A stretch of DNA of 6,326 bases from an uncultured Bacteroides sp. (GTDB lineage Bacteria > Bacteroidota > Bacteroidia > Bacteroidales > Bacteroidaceae): positions 1 through 6,326 of the forward strand of contig USSR01000414.1 in NCBI GenBank assembly GCA_900557355.1. The letters are read 5' to 3'. The position numbers were made by a program, and so were the translations under genes. How positions within the stretch are numbered: position 1 is the stretch's first letter; the number at the start of each line of letters is the position of its first letter. The notes under the pieces are model-generated. The model did no database searches. It saw only the letters and a list, made by a program, of their open reading frames with translations, and was not told where the DNA came from. Below are positions 1 to 6,302 of this stretch, piece by piece.

Positions 1-149
1 GCCCCCTCCTCCGGAGCCGCCCCCGCCTCTTCGCTATGTATTCTCACGTAAATCAGGGTATGGGTACACGTAACTCTTTCCTTGTACCACATTACCCCAT
101 TAATCCGAGCCTTCTCAGAATCGGTGTTTCGTGGAACTTCTACGATTAA
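1..149 (+). CDS. C-terminal end of an outer-membrane beta-barrel protein (partial, TonB-receptor-like)
   Basis: The third forward frame is open from the window edge to a TAA at 147-149, giving 48 residues after two bases of a split codon. The end reads YPINPSLLRIGVSWNFYD. The 'NPSLLRIGVSWNFYD' stretch, with alternating hydrophobic residues and aromatic W, F and Y close to the C-terminus, is typical of the last beta-strand of a Bacteroidota outer-membrane barrel, which the BAM machinery recognises. The segment NQGMGTRNSF before it would be an extracellular loop or the preceding turn. The rest of the gene lies outside the window, so the exact family (TonB-dependent receptor or another large barrel) cannot be fixed. 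The stop is 12 bp before the next start on the same strand, which suggests one transcript. The first 35 bases are unusually GC-rich for this DNA. An alternative reading on the minus strand from position 92 is less convincing. Confidence 0.72.
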   Translation, partial: PLLRSRPRLFAMYSHVNQGMGTRNSFLVPHYPINPSLLRIGVSWNFYD

Positions 150-161
150 AACTCTTTCCTT

Positions 162-995
162 ATGAAAATATCGAAAGCCAATATTCTGAAATATGTAGCA
201 ATGGGGATCATAGCTGCTTGTATTACTACTTTCTTTTTAAAGAAAGAGAAGAAGCATGGACATCCTCGTGATTATGCAGAAATAGCTACAGAGAAAATTA
301 TCCGCGCTGCTACGGAGTATAATTCCATCAGCTTTTACGTAGATGGAGATACCTTATCCGGTTTCCACTATGAATTAATAGAAGCTTTTGCACGTGATCA
401 TGGCTGGAAAGCTGCTATCACTCCGGAAATGAGTTTCGATAAACGACTCAAAGGACTGGCAGATGGAGAGTTTGATGTCATTGCTTACGGCATTCTGGCT
501 ACCAGTGAATTGAAAGATTCCTTATTACTTACGACTCCGATTGTGCTGAACAAACAGATTCTCGTACAAAGAAAAGCTACTTCCCCCACTGATTCCATAT
601 TCGTTAAAAGTCAATTGGACTTAGCTGGAAAAACCTTGCACGTAGTGAAAGGATCACCATCCATCCTGCGTATCCATAATCTGGGAAACGAGATTGGAGA
701 TACCATATATATTAAGGAAATAGACAAATACGGTTCGGAACAATTGATAGCTCTTGTAGCCCATGGTGACATTGACTATGCCGTATGCGATGAAAGTATT
801 GCCCGTATCGTTTCAGATAGTTTTCCGCAAATAGATATCAATACAGATATCAGTTTCACACAATTCTATTCTTGGGGAGTCAGCAAACAGTCGCCTGTTT
901 TATTAGACAGTCTTAATTCATGGTTACAAACCTTCTGCAACAGCAAGGAATTTCAATCGATCTACCGTAAATATTACCAGCCTTCCAGCAGATAA
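162..995 (+). CDS. membrane-tethered periplasmic solute-binding protein (SBP_bac_3 / MltF N-domain-like)
   Basis: This 277-residue protein resembles bacterial extracellular solute-binding family 3, the two-lobed fold also found at the N-terminus of the lytic transglycosylase MltF. Residues about 8-27 form a hydrophobic segment followed by KKEKK, so it is a signal anchor. I16-C20 (IIAAC) also fits a lipobox, so Cys20 lipidation is possible. The mature part shows family-type stretches: a 'DGDTLSGFHYELIEAFARDHGW' region broadly at 61-82, 'GLADGEFDVIAYG' near 97-109, 'LTTPIVLNKQILVQ' near 122-135, and a closing 'SKEFQSIYRKYY' near 262-273. There is no transglycosylase domain after it, and no ABC permease or ATPase in view, so it is an orphan binding protein, perhaps a sensor or accessory to the outer-membrane protein 12 bp upstream. 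The ATG at 162 is chosen because it provides the full export signal. The ligand is unknown; amino acids or muropeptides are only family-level guesses. Confidence 0.8.
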   Translation: MKISKANILKYVAMGIIAACITTFFLKKEKKHGHPRDYAEIATEKIIRAATEYNSISFYVDGDTLSGFHYELIEAFARDHGWKAAITPEMSFDKRLKGLADGEFDVIAYGILATSELKDSLLLTTPIVLNKQILVQRKATSPTDSIFVKSQLDLAGKTLHVVKGSPSILRIHNLGNEIGDTIYIKEIDKYGSEQLIALVAHGDIDYAVCDESIARIVSDSFPQIDINTDISFTQFYSWGVSKQSPVLLDSLNSWLQTFCNSKEFQSIYRKYYQPSSR

Positions 996-1022
996 TAACT
1001 CCTTTATTGTATACTCCACACG

Positions 1023-1176
1023 GTAACTCCATTTACATGCTGAAGTAAAGATCGTTACATACCGAGGTAAAGGCCGTTACATGCCGAGGTAAAAGCCGTT
1101 ACAATAGGCGGTAAAGGTCGTTACATCCTGCGGTAAATGCTTTTACATTATGGGGTAAATTACATGTAAATGCTAT
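1023..1176. repeat. array of seven 22-bp units with GTAA-N6-TTAC dyads
   Basis: GTAA occurs at 1023, 1045, 1067, 1089, 1111, 1133 and 1155, exactly 22 bp apart each time. In units 1-6 it is followed after six bases by TTAC, making a 14-bp imperfect palindrome. In the central units this reads GTAAAG-NN-CGTTAC and is usually followed by AT and a GC-rich linker such as NCCGAG. Units 2 and 3 agree at 19 of 22 positions and units 3 and 5 at 18 of 22. Unit 1 and unit 6 keep both half-sites but vary in the middle. Unit 7 is altered: it holds GTAAATTAC and the perfect 10-bp palindrome TTACATGTAA at 1160-1169. The period is not a multiple of three and each unit carries in-frame stops, so it is not coding. 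It lies between two convergent genes. Possible roles are a protein-binding array or transcript-end structure; neither is shown by the sequence. Confidence 0.9.
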
Positions 1177-1195
1177 TTATTGATAATCAATAAAT
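1175..1195. terminator. AT-rich hairpin between convergent genes
   Basis: A perfect 9-bp inverted repeat (ATTTATTGA / TCAATAAAT) with a TAA loop lies 10 bp past the nadE stop and at the edge of the 22-bp repeat array. Its place between convergent genes fits a two-way transcription terminator. The stem has only one G:C pair and there is no clear uridine tract on either strand, so it would be weak, and termination may depend on the array or on Rho. Confidence 0.4.
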
Positions 1196-1205
1196 TATAT
1201 CATCA

Positions 1206-3131
1206 CTACAAACTTTCCACTTCCCTCAACCACATTTCTGATGATGCATCACTCGGCATACGCCAGTCACCACGTGGACTGATAGAAATGCTACCTACCT
1301 TAGGTCCGTCCGGCAAACAAGAGCGTTTGAATTGCTGATTGAAGAAACGGCGGAAGAATACTTGCAACCACTTCTTAATGGTCTCTTCATCATACATATC
1401 CTTAAACGTACGCGCTGCAAGAAAAAATATCTTGGAAGGGCGGAAACCACAACGCAGGAAATAGTACAAGAAAAAATCATGCAATTCATACGGACCAACC
1501 AAGTCTTCCGTGATTTGTTTGATATTCCCATTTTCATCTGCCGGAATAAGTTCCGGACTTATCGGAGTATCGACAATGTCCAGTAGCGTTGCACGAGAAG
1601 CTGCATCCATATCATTCTCAGCCACCCACTTCACCAAATGCTTGACCAATGTCTTAGGAACACTTCCATTCACACCATACATGGACATATGGTCGCCATT
1701 ATAAGTTGCCCATCCCAGCGCTAATTCTGAAAGATCACCCGTACCTATCACCATTCCCCAAGTCTGGTTGGCAATATCCATTAATATCTGTGTGCGCTCG
1801 CGAGCCTGGGCATTTTCATAGACCACATCGTGTACATTGATGTCGTGATCTATATCTTTGAAATGCTGAATACAAGCTTCTTTGATGCTGACCTCACGCA
1901 CGGTAATCCCCAAAGAGTTCATTAAATCCACCGCATTTGTATGCGTACGGTCAGTGGTGCCAAAACCCGGCATCGTCACACCTATAATGTCTTTGCGGGA
2001 CCATCCCAATTTATCAAAGGTCTTTACACATACCAGCAGTGCCAAGGTAGAATCCAATCCACCGGAAATACCAACCACCGCACTTTTAGCGCGCGTATGC
2101 ACCAGACGTTGTGCCAGACCGGAAACCTGTATCGAAAATATTTCTTCACAACGCTCATTCAAAGCAGTTCCTTGCGGTACAAACGGATGCGGATCGAAAC
2201 GTCGCGTCAGGTTCAGTTCTTTACTATTCACATATTCCGTAGAAACACGTACTGCTTCCTCCGGTGCACAATGTGCCCGACAGGCAGCAAACGTTGTGTT
2301 TACACGCCTTTCTATACGCAAATGTTCCACATCAATCTCACCGATAACAACTTGCCCCTCAAAAGAGAAGCGTTTACTATATTCTATTAAGCTGCCATTT
2401 TCATAAATCAAACCGTTTCCGGCAAACACTACGTCAGTAGTGGATTCTCCGAAGCCACACGAACAGAATACATAACCGGCAATACAACGTGCCGATTGCT
2501 GACTAATCAGAGAGCGCAAATAATTATGCTTTCCAATTCCTTCATTATCAGCAGAAAGATTAAACAGAATCTCCGCACCTTGCAATGCCAGTGAGAAACT
2601 TGGCGGAATAGGTGCCCACAGATCTTCACAGATTTCAATGCCGAATGTCGTATCTGCCATCTCAAACAGTAAATTGGCTCCCATGGGAACCAGTTGGCCG
2701 CAAAGGCGTACACTAGTCTCACTAACATCAACAGCAGATGTAAACCAGCGTTTCTCGTAAAATTCCTTGTAATTAGGAAGATAAGTCTTAGGTACCACAC
2801 CCAGCACTTTTCCTTTCTGAATTACGACGGCTGCATTCAGCAATACACCATTCATCGCTATCGGCATACCAAGTATAGCTATTATGTCCAGCTGTCGTGT
2901 ATTACTTATAATATGTATCAGCCCCATTTCTGCTTCTTCAAGCAGCAGTTGCTGAGCAAACAGATCGCCGCATGTATATCCTGTGACACACAGTTCCGGA
3001 AAGGCTATGATTTGCACACCTTTTCCTTCAGCTATGATTATCTCCTTTTCTATTTCTCCGGCATTGAACTTGCAGTCCGCCACCTTCACACGGGGCACAG
3101 CCGCCGCTACCTTTACATATCCGTAATTCAT
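1206..3131 (-). CDS. nadE: glutamine-dependent NAD+ synthetase
   Basis: This enzyme makes NAD+ from deamido-NAD+ (nicotinic acid adenine dinucleotide), ATP and glutamine in the cytoplasm, the last step of NAD biosynthesis. From the ATG at 3131 the protein is 641 residues, the usual size for the two-domain type. The N-terminal nitrilase-like glutaminase (about 1-285) shows the Glu-Lys-Cys triad as E46 (FPELCVTGY), K115 (VPKTYLPNY) and C168 (EICEDLW). The C-terminal synthetase (about 320-641) shows the ATP-pyrophosphatase P-loop SGGLDST at 356-362, and GTGDLSELALGWATYNGD at 463-480, typical of the family. A TTG 30 bp further upstream would extend the frame by ten residues, but it lies inside the predicted -7 box and so would not be in the message. 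The gene stands alone, divergent from the sensor kinase and convergent with the solute-binding protein gene. Nothing looks damaged. Confidence 0.97.
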   Translation of the reverse strand: MNYGYVKVAAAVPRVKVADCKFNAGEIEKEIIIAEGKGVQIIAFPELCVTGYTCGDLFAQQLLLEEAEMGLIHIISNTRQLDIIAILGMPIAMNGVLLNAAVVIQKGKVLGVVPKTYLPNYKEFYEKRWFTSAVDVSETSVRLCGQLVPMGANLLFEMADTTFGIEICEDLWAPIPPSFSLALQGAEILFNLSADNEGIGKHNYLRSLISQQSARCIAGYVFCSCGFGESTTDVVFAGNGLIYENGSLIEYSKRFSFEGQVVIGEIDVEHLRIERRVNTTFAACRAHCAPEEAVRVSTEYVNSKELNLTRRFDPHPFVPQGTALNERCEEIFSIQVSGLAQRLVHTRAKSAVVGISGGLDSTLALLVCVKTFDKLGWSRKDIIGVTMPGFGTTDRTHTNAVDLMNSLGITVREVSIKEACIQHFKDIDHDINVHDVVYENAQARERTQILMDIANQTWGMVIGTGDLSELALGWATYNGDHMSMYGVNGSVPKTLVKHLVKWVAENDMDAASRATLLDIVDTPISPELIPADENGNIKQITEDLVGPYELHDFFLYYFLRCGFRPSKIFFLAARTFKDMYDEETIKKWLQVFFRRFFNQQFKRSCLPDGPKVGSISISPRGDWRMPSDASSEMWLREVESL

Positions 3132-3158
3132 AAGGATGTCATTTATAAAATTTGACGG

Positions 3159-3190
3159 CAAAAATACAGTTATTTATCCACAAACACAAA
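3159..3190 (-). promoter_or_regulatory. nadE promoter (Bacteroides -33/-7 type)
   Basis: On the minus strand TTTG (3190-3187) is followed after 20 bp by TATTTTTG (3166-3159), an exact match to the Bacteroides primary-sigma form TTTG / TAnnTTTG. Transcription should begin near 3154, giving a leader of about 20-25 bases before the ATG at 3131. This supports the ATG over the upstream TTG at 3161. Confidence 0.75.
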
Positions 3191-3207
3191 ATAATCATTT
3201 CTTTCAC

Positions 3208-3237
3208 TTCGTATATCCCGGATTATTTGTACTTTTA
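3208..3237 (+). promoter_or_regulatory. possible promoter of the sensor kinase gene
   Basis: TACTTTTA at 3230-3237 matches TAnnTTTG at all but the last fixed position, with TTCG at 3208-3211 as a poor -33 element after 18 bp. It would start transcription near 3243, about 25 bases before the ATG at 3269. It is the best candidate in the divergent gap, but it is clearly weaker than the nadE promoter on the other strand. Confidence 0.35.
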
Positions 3238-3268
3238 GCCACATTTTAAAGCACGTTATACAAAACTC

Positions 3269-5155
3269 ATGAAGCTCCATAGTTCACTCCATAAATGGCT
3301 ACTTTCACTAATATTATTAGTCGAATGCCTTTCCGTTTCTGCTAAAGAAAAAGAATACGTGTTATTCCTTAGCTCCGTCAATGCCGAAGAAGCTTGGATA
3401 CATGGTTTTCTGAATGAAATCCAAAAACGTTTTCCCTATAATAAAAACATAGAGCTACACAATTATTTTCTCACGGTCCCGGTATTAAAAAGCGAAGAAG
3501 AGGTCAGACAAGCTCAAGCTAATATATTACAGACATATCCTACTCCACCAAAAGCAGTCATAATTGTTGGCGACCCGGGATGGTTGGTCAGCGCACCTAT
3601 TTTCGATGGCCCCTGGAAAGACATCCCTGTTATTCTTTGTTATTCCCGCAAAAAGGTTCCAGCCGACCTGCAAACATTATTAAGTAAGATTCCTCTCACA
3701 GAAGAAAACAGTATTCCCATTGAGGAATTCAATAAAAACTACAATATCACTGTACTGGAACAGCCATATTACATCAAGCAAACTCTTGAACTCATCCGGC
3801 AACTTCAACCGGAAGTCAAACGAATCGCTTTCATTTCCGATAATCGCTATATCAGCGTTGTTACTCGTCAGGCAATAAAAGAGGTAATGCAAAAAGATTT
3901 TCCCAATCTGCAACTGGAGCTTTTATCCTCTGAACAAATAAGCACTGAAGAATTACTGGACACACTTACCAGCTACAAAAAAACGACCGGGGTCATCTAT
4001 TATGCCTGGCTCCGACAATATGGAAGCAATAAGAATTATTATTTATCGGATCACCTTAAAAAAATACTTCCCAGCTTCCTGGAAGTTCCGGTATTCACAT
4101 TAGCCGATTTAAACCTCCAAGAAAACTTATATGTAGGCGGGCATTATATCTCCATCCATGATTTCACAAACACAGTAATGTCTTTAATCGGTCGTATTTT
4201 ATCAGGCGAAGCCGCCTCTTCCATTCCTTATCAAAATGGTGGAATTCCACAAACCTATCTCAATTTCGCCGATCTGAAGTGGTGTAAAATTCCCGAAAAC
4301 TTATATCCGAAAGATGCGGTTTATTTCTTTCAGCCTCCTACTTTCTATCAACAATATAAAACTTATATCTGGATGACAGGCTTATTTATAGTCCTACTCA
4401 TCGCTCTGTATATTTTCTACTATATCCATTCCCAAAGACATAAAAAGGAACTCATTCAAGCTAAGGAACGTGCTGAAGAATCCGACCGGTTAAAGTCTGC
4501 TTTTCTTGCCAACATGAGCCATGAGATACGTACTCCTCTCAATGCAATTGTTGGTTTTTCCAGTATTCTTGCTGAGACAACAGACACACCGGAAAATCAT
4601 GAATACATCAGAATTATAGAAGATAACAATTACCTGTTATTACAACTCATAAACGACATCCTTGATTTGTCAAGAATAGAAGCCGGTTTACTGGACTTCT
4701 GCTACACCGATGTAGACGTAAACAGCTGTATCCGTAAACTTGAGGATGCTTTCCGTTTCAGAATGCCGGCAAACGTGAAGTGTGTAACAGAATTCGGCAT
4801 GAAGAAATGCTATATCCATACTGAAAAGAACCGTCTGATGCAAGTACTTGGAAATTACTTCTCCAATGCTATCAAATACACCAATCAAGGAAGCATTACC
4901 ATTGGTTATCATCCTCCCCAAGACGGAAAAATCCGTTTCTATGTACGGGATACAGGTTGTGGTATTTCCTCCGATAAACAACAAACCATTTTTCAGCGTT
5001 TTGTAAAGCTGGACAACTTCAAGCAAGGCACAGGACTCGGCTTGTCTATCTGCCAGATGATAGCTGAAAAGATGAATGCCACTGTCGGAATACATTCTGA
5101 AGTGAATAAAGGTTCCGAGTTCTGGATAGAGCTCCCTTACCAACCTATTAATTAA
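3269..5155 (+). CDS. membrane sensor histidine kinase with periplasmic ABC-substrate-binding-like sensor
   Basis: The 628-residue protein has a signal peptide (about 1-25, cleaved near VSA-KEK). A periplasmic domain (about 27-345) follows, with the alternating strand/helix pattern of a type I periplasmic binding fold, as in the ABC_sub_bind family: strands near YVLFLSS (30-36), AVIIVGDPG (96-104), RIAFISDNR (185-193) and GVIYYAW (241-247). One transmembrane helix lies at about 366-387. A short charged coiled linker (about 390-410) leads to a HisKA domain with phospho-acceptor H418 in FLANMSHEIRTPLNA. The HATPase domain has N box N529/N533, G1 DTGCG (561-565), F box FQRF (575-578) and G2 GTGLGL (587-592). 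All catalytic motifs are intact. There is no receiver or DNA-binding domain, so it is not one of the Bacteroides hybrid one-protein regulators, and no response regulator gene is in the window. Ligand and partner are unknown. The fold of the sensor is inferred from pattern only. Confidence 0.9.
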   Translation: MKLHSSLHKWLLSLILLVECLSVSAKEKEYVLFLSSVNAEEAWIHGFLNEIQKRFPYNKNIELHNYFLTVPVLKSEEEVRQAQANILQTYPTPPKAVIIVGDPGWLVSAPIFDGPWKDIPVILCYSRKKVPADLQTLLSKIPLTEENSIPIEEFNKNYNITVLEQPYYIKQTLELIRQLQPEVKRIAFISDNRYISVVTRQAIKEVMQKDFPNLQLELLSSEQISTEELLDTLTSYKKTTGVIYYAWLRQYGSNKNYYLSDHLKKILPSFLEVPVFTLADLNLQENLYVGGHYISIHDFTNTVMSLIGRILSGEAASSIPYQNGGIPQTYLNFADLKWCKIPENLYPKDAVYFFQPPTFYQQYKTYIWMTGLFIVLLIALYIFYYIHSQRHKKELIQAKERAEESDRLKSAFLANMSHEIRTPLNAIVGFSSILAETTDTPENHEYIRIIEDNNYLLLQLINDILDLSRIEAGLLDFCYTDVDVNSCIRKLEDAFRFRMPANVKCVTEFGMKKCYIHTEKNRLMQVLGNYFSNAIKYTNQGSITIGYHPPQDGKIRFYVRDTGCGISSDKQQTIFQRFVKLDNFKQGTGLGLSICQMIAEKMNATVGIHSEVNKGSEFWIELPYQPIN

Positions 5156-5188
5156 AAATAGAACTACTATTAACAACAAGACAACAAA

Positions 5189-5207
5189 AAAAGATTAGAA
5201 ATCTTTT
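5189..5207. terminator. small AT-rich hairpin after the kinase gene
   Basis: AAAAGATT (5189-5196) and AATCTTTT (5200-5207) form an 8-bp perfect stem with an AGA loop, 33 bp past the kinase stop. The stem has one G:C pair, so it would be a weak forward terminator; the A-run at 5186-5192 makes it look more like a terminator for minus-strand transcripts. Its right arm overlaps the -33 element of the next promoter. Confidence 0.35.
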
Positions 5208-5235
5208 GGAAAATTCAAAGAAGTCTTTATCTTTG
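5205..5235 (+). promoter_or_regulatory. perR-rbr promoter (Bacteroides -33/-7 type)
   Basis: TTTG (5205-5208) is followed after 19 bp by TATCTTTG (5228-5235), an exact match to the Bacteroides primary-sigma form TTTG / TAnnTTTG. Transcription should start near 5240, leaving a leader of about 42 bases before the ATG at 5282. The leader contains the PerR-box-like palindrome. Confidence 0.78.
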
Positions 5236-5249
5236 CAAGCGAAATAAAA

Positions 5250-5264
5250 ATGTAATTATTACAA
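5250..5264. promoter_or_regulatory. PerR box (probable autoregulatory operator)
   Basis: ATGTAATTATTACAA is a 7-1-7 inverted repeat, perfect over the inner 13 bases (TGTAAT-T-ATTACA). It agrees with the Bacillus subtilis PerR-box consensus TTATAATTATTATAA at 12 of 15 positions. It lies about 10 bp after the predicted transcription start and 17 bp before the perR start codon, a good position for repression. With metal-loaded PerR bound, the perR-rbr transcript would be blocked; peroxide oxidation of PerR would release it. The assignment rests on this similarity and the adjoining perR gene. Confidence 0.75.
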
Positions 5265-5281
5265 GTTTGAATTAAGAAAAT

Positions 5282-5692
5282 ATGGAAATAGTAGTAGAAC
5301 GATTGCAAGGACATAATATCAAACCTTCGGTGCAGCGCATTGCCATCATGAAATATCTTATGGAGCACCGCACACATCCGACGGTAGACGAGATTTATAC
5401 AGCACTATCTCCTACTATACCGACGCTCTCAAAAACAACAGTTTACAACACACTGAAAATTTTGAGCGAACAAGGAGCTGCACAGACGCTGACCATTGAT
5501 GAGCGTAACACATGTTATGATGCCGACACTACTCCACATGCACATTTCCTGTGCAAACGCTGTGGTAAAGTTTATGATCTGGCGTGCAATGACACTGTAA
5601 GACAAGTGGTAGATACAGATATGGATGGACACGAAGTGCAGGAAATCCACTATTATTACAAAGGAATCTGTAAACAATGTAAAGAAGACTAA
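5282..5692 (+). CDS. perR: peroxide-sensing Fur-family repressor PerR
   Basis: The 136-residue protein is a Fur-family regulator: an N-terminal winged helix (about 1-80, with KTTVYNTLKIL at 51-61 as the recognition helix) and a C-terminal metal-binding dimerisation domain. Aligning by spacing to B. subtilis PerR (H37, D85, H91, H93, D104) gives H32, D80, H86, H88 and D99, so all five regulatory-metal ligands are present. The aspartate at D99, where Fur usually has glutamate, favours PerR. Two CxxC pairs, C91/C94 and C130/C133, form the structural zinc site. PerR with iron bound is known to lose DNA binding when peroxide oxidises its histidine ligands. The gene has its own promoter and PerR box, and is followed 52 bp later by rubrerythrin on the same strand. 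Both suggest an autoregulated peroxide-response operon. Zur or Fur is less likely given the residues and neighbour. Confidence 0.9.
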   Translation: MEIVVERLQGHNIKPSVQRIAIMKYLMEHRTHPTVDEIYTALSPTIPTLSKTTVYNTLKILSEQGAAQTLTIDERNTCYDADTTPHAHFLCKRCGKVYDLACNDTVRQVVDTDMDGHEVQEIHYYYKGICKQCKED

Positions 5693-5744
5693 CGTTTTAT
5701 TATAAGAACAAACGAATAACTAATTCAATTAAATCAAAAAGAAA

Positions 5745-6302
5745 ATGAAAAAATTTAGATGTACTGTATGCGGTTACGTATATGAAGGTGATGCCGCTCC
5801 TGAGAAATGCCCGTTGTGTAAAGCTCCTGCAAGCAAGTTCGTAGAAGTTGTAGAAACGACAGAAGATGGTCCTCTTTCTTTTGCTGACGAACATGTAATC
5901 GGTGTAGCTAAAGGTTGTGATGACGAAATGATCAAAGACTTGAACAATCACTTCATGGGCGAATGTACAGAAGTTGGTATGTACTTGGCTATGAGCCGTC
6001 AGGCTGACCGCGAAGGTTACCCCGAAGTAGCTGAAGCTTTCAAACGTTATGCTTGGGAAGAAGCAGAACACGCTTCTAAATTTGCTGAACTGTTGGGTGA
6101 CTGTGTATGGGATACCAAAACTAACCTCGAAAAGAGAATGAATGCCGAATCTGGTGCTTGCGAAGACAAGAAGCGTATTGCTACTCGCGCAAAAGCTTTG
6201 AATCTGGATGCTATCCATGACACTGTTCATGAAATGGCTAAAGATGAAGCTCGCCACGGTAAAGGTTTCGAAGGACTCTACAACCGTTACTTCAAGAAAT
6301 AA
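5745..6302 (+). CDS. rbr: reverse rubrerythrin (N-terminal rubredoxin, C-terminal diiron domain)
   Basis: This 185-residue cytoplasmic protein reduces hydrogen peroxide to water, taking electrons ultimately from NAD(P)H. Residues 1-35 form a rubredoxin-like module with iron-binding pairs C6/C9 and C22/C25. Residues about 55-185 form a four-helix diiron domain. E73, E106 with H109 (EEAEH), and E168 with H171 (KDEARH) fit the rubrerythrin ligand pattern, with E135 and E140 as further candidates. Classical rubrerythrin has the modules in the opposite order; this arrangement matches the 'reverse rubrerythrin'/NADH peroxidase type known from clostridia. Glycine codons are strongly biased (11 of 13 GGT), and the A-rich leader before the ATG is typical of highly expressed Bacteroides genes. 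No promoter is seen in the 52-bp gap after perR, so it is probably transcribed with perR and released by peroxide. After the stop only T-rich DNA without a clear hairpin remains. Confidence 0.93.
   Translation: MKKFRCTVCGYVYEGDAAPEKCPLCKAPASKFVEVVETTEDGPLSFADEHVIGVAKGCDDEMIKDLNNHFMGECTEVGMYLAMSRQADREGYPEVAEAFKRYAWEEAEHASKFAELLGDCVWDTKTNLEKRMNAESGACEDKKRIATRAKALNLDAIHDTVHEMAKDEARHGKGFEGLYNRYFKK

Noticed and set aside
45..73. CACGTAA repeated 22 bp apart (45-51 and 67-73), the same period as the array at 1023-1176.
   Set aside because: There are only two copies, without the TTAC half-sites, inside the coding end of the outer-membrane protein gene. Probably coincidence.
1..92. Minus-strand open frame starting at ATG 92 and running off the window (about 30 codons).
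   Set aside because: The plus-strand third frame over the same bases ends in a convincing outer-membrane C-terminal strand and sits tightly before the next gene; the minus frame resembles nothing I recognise.
72..161. Exact 12-bp direct repeat AACTCTTTCCTT at 72-83 and 150-161, the second just before the ATG at 162.
   Set aside because: The first copy is within codons of the upstream gene and no longer similarity surrounds the pair; no duplication or attachment-site pattern is visible.
1023..1176. CRISPR array.
   Set aside because: The 22-bp units are contiguous with no separate unique spacers, the conserved half-sites fill most of each unit, and no cas gene is present.
1882..2406. Plus-strand open frames of 174 and 149 codons inside nadE, and a 153-codon one at 2694-3155.
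   Set aside because: They lie wholly within the intact, motif-complete nadE gene on the other strand and show no recognisable protein features.
4688..5179. Minus-strand open frame of 163 codons opposite the kinase ATPase domain.
   Set aside because: It is a shadow of the conserved HATPase region; the N, G1 and G2 boxes on the plus strand explain the sequence.
5691..5705. Possible second PerR box between perR and rbr (ATTATAA half-site).
   Set aside because: Only the right half fits, about 9 of 15 positions, and there is no promoter beside it in the 52-bp gap.
5700..6257. 185-codon open frame on the minus strand opposite rubrerythrin.
   Set aside because: It mirrors the strongly biased codons of a well-conserved gene on the other strand, and its protein is rich in F and S without family features.
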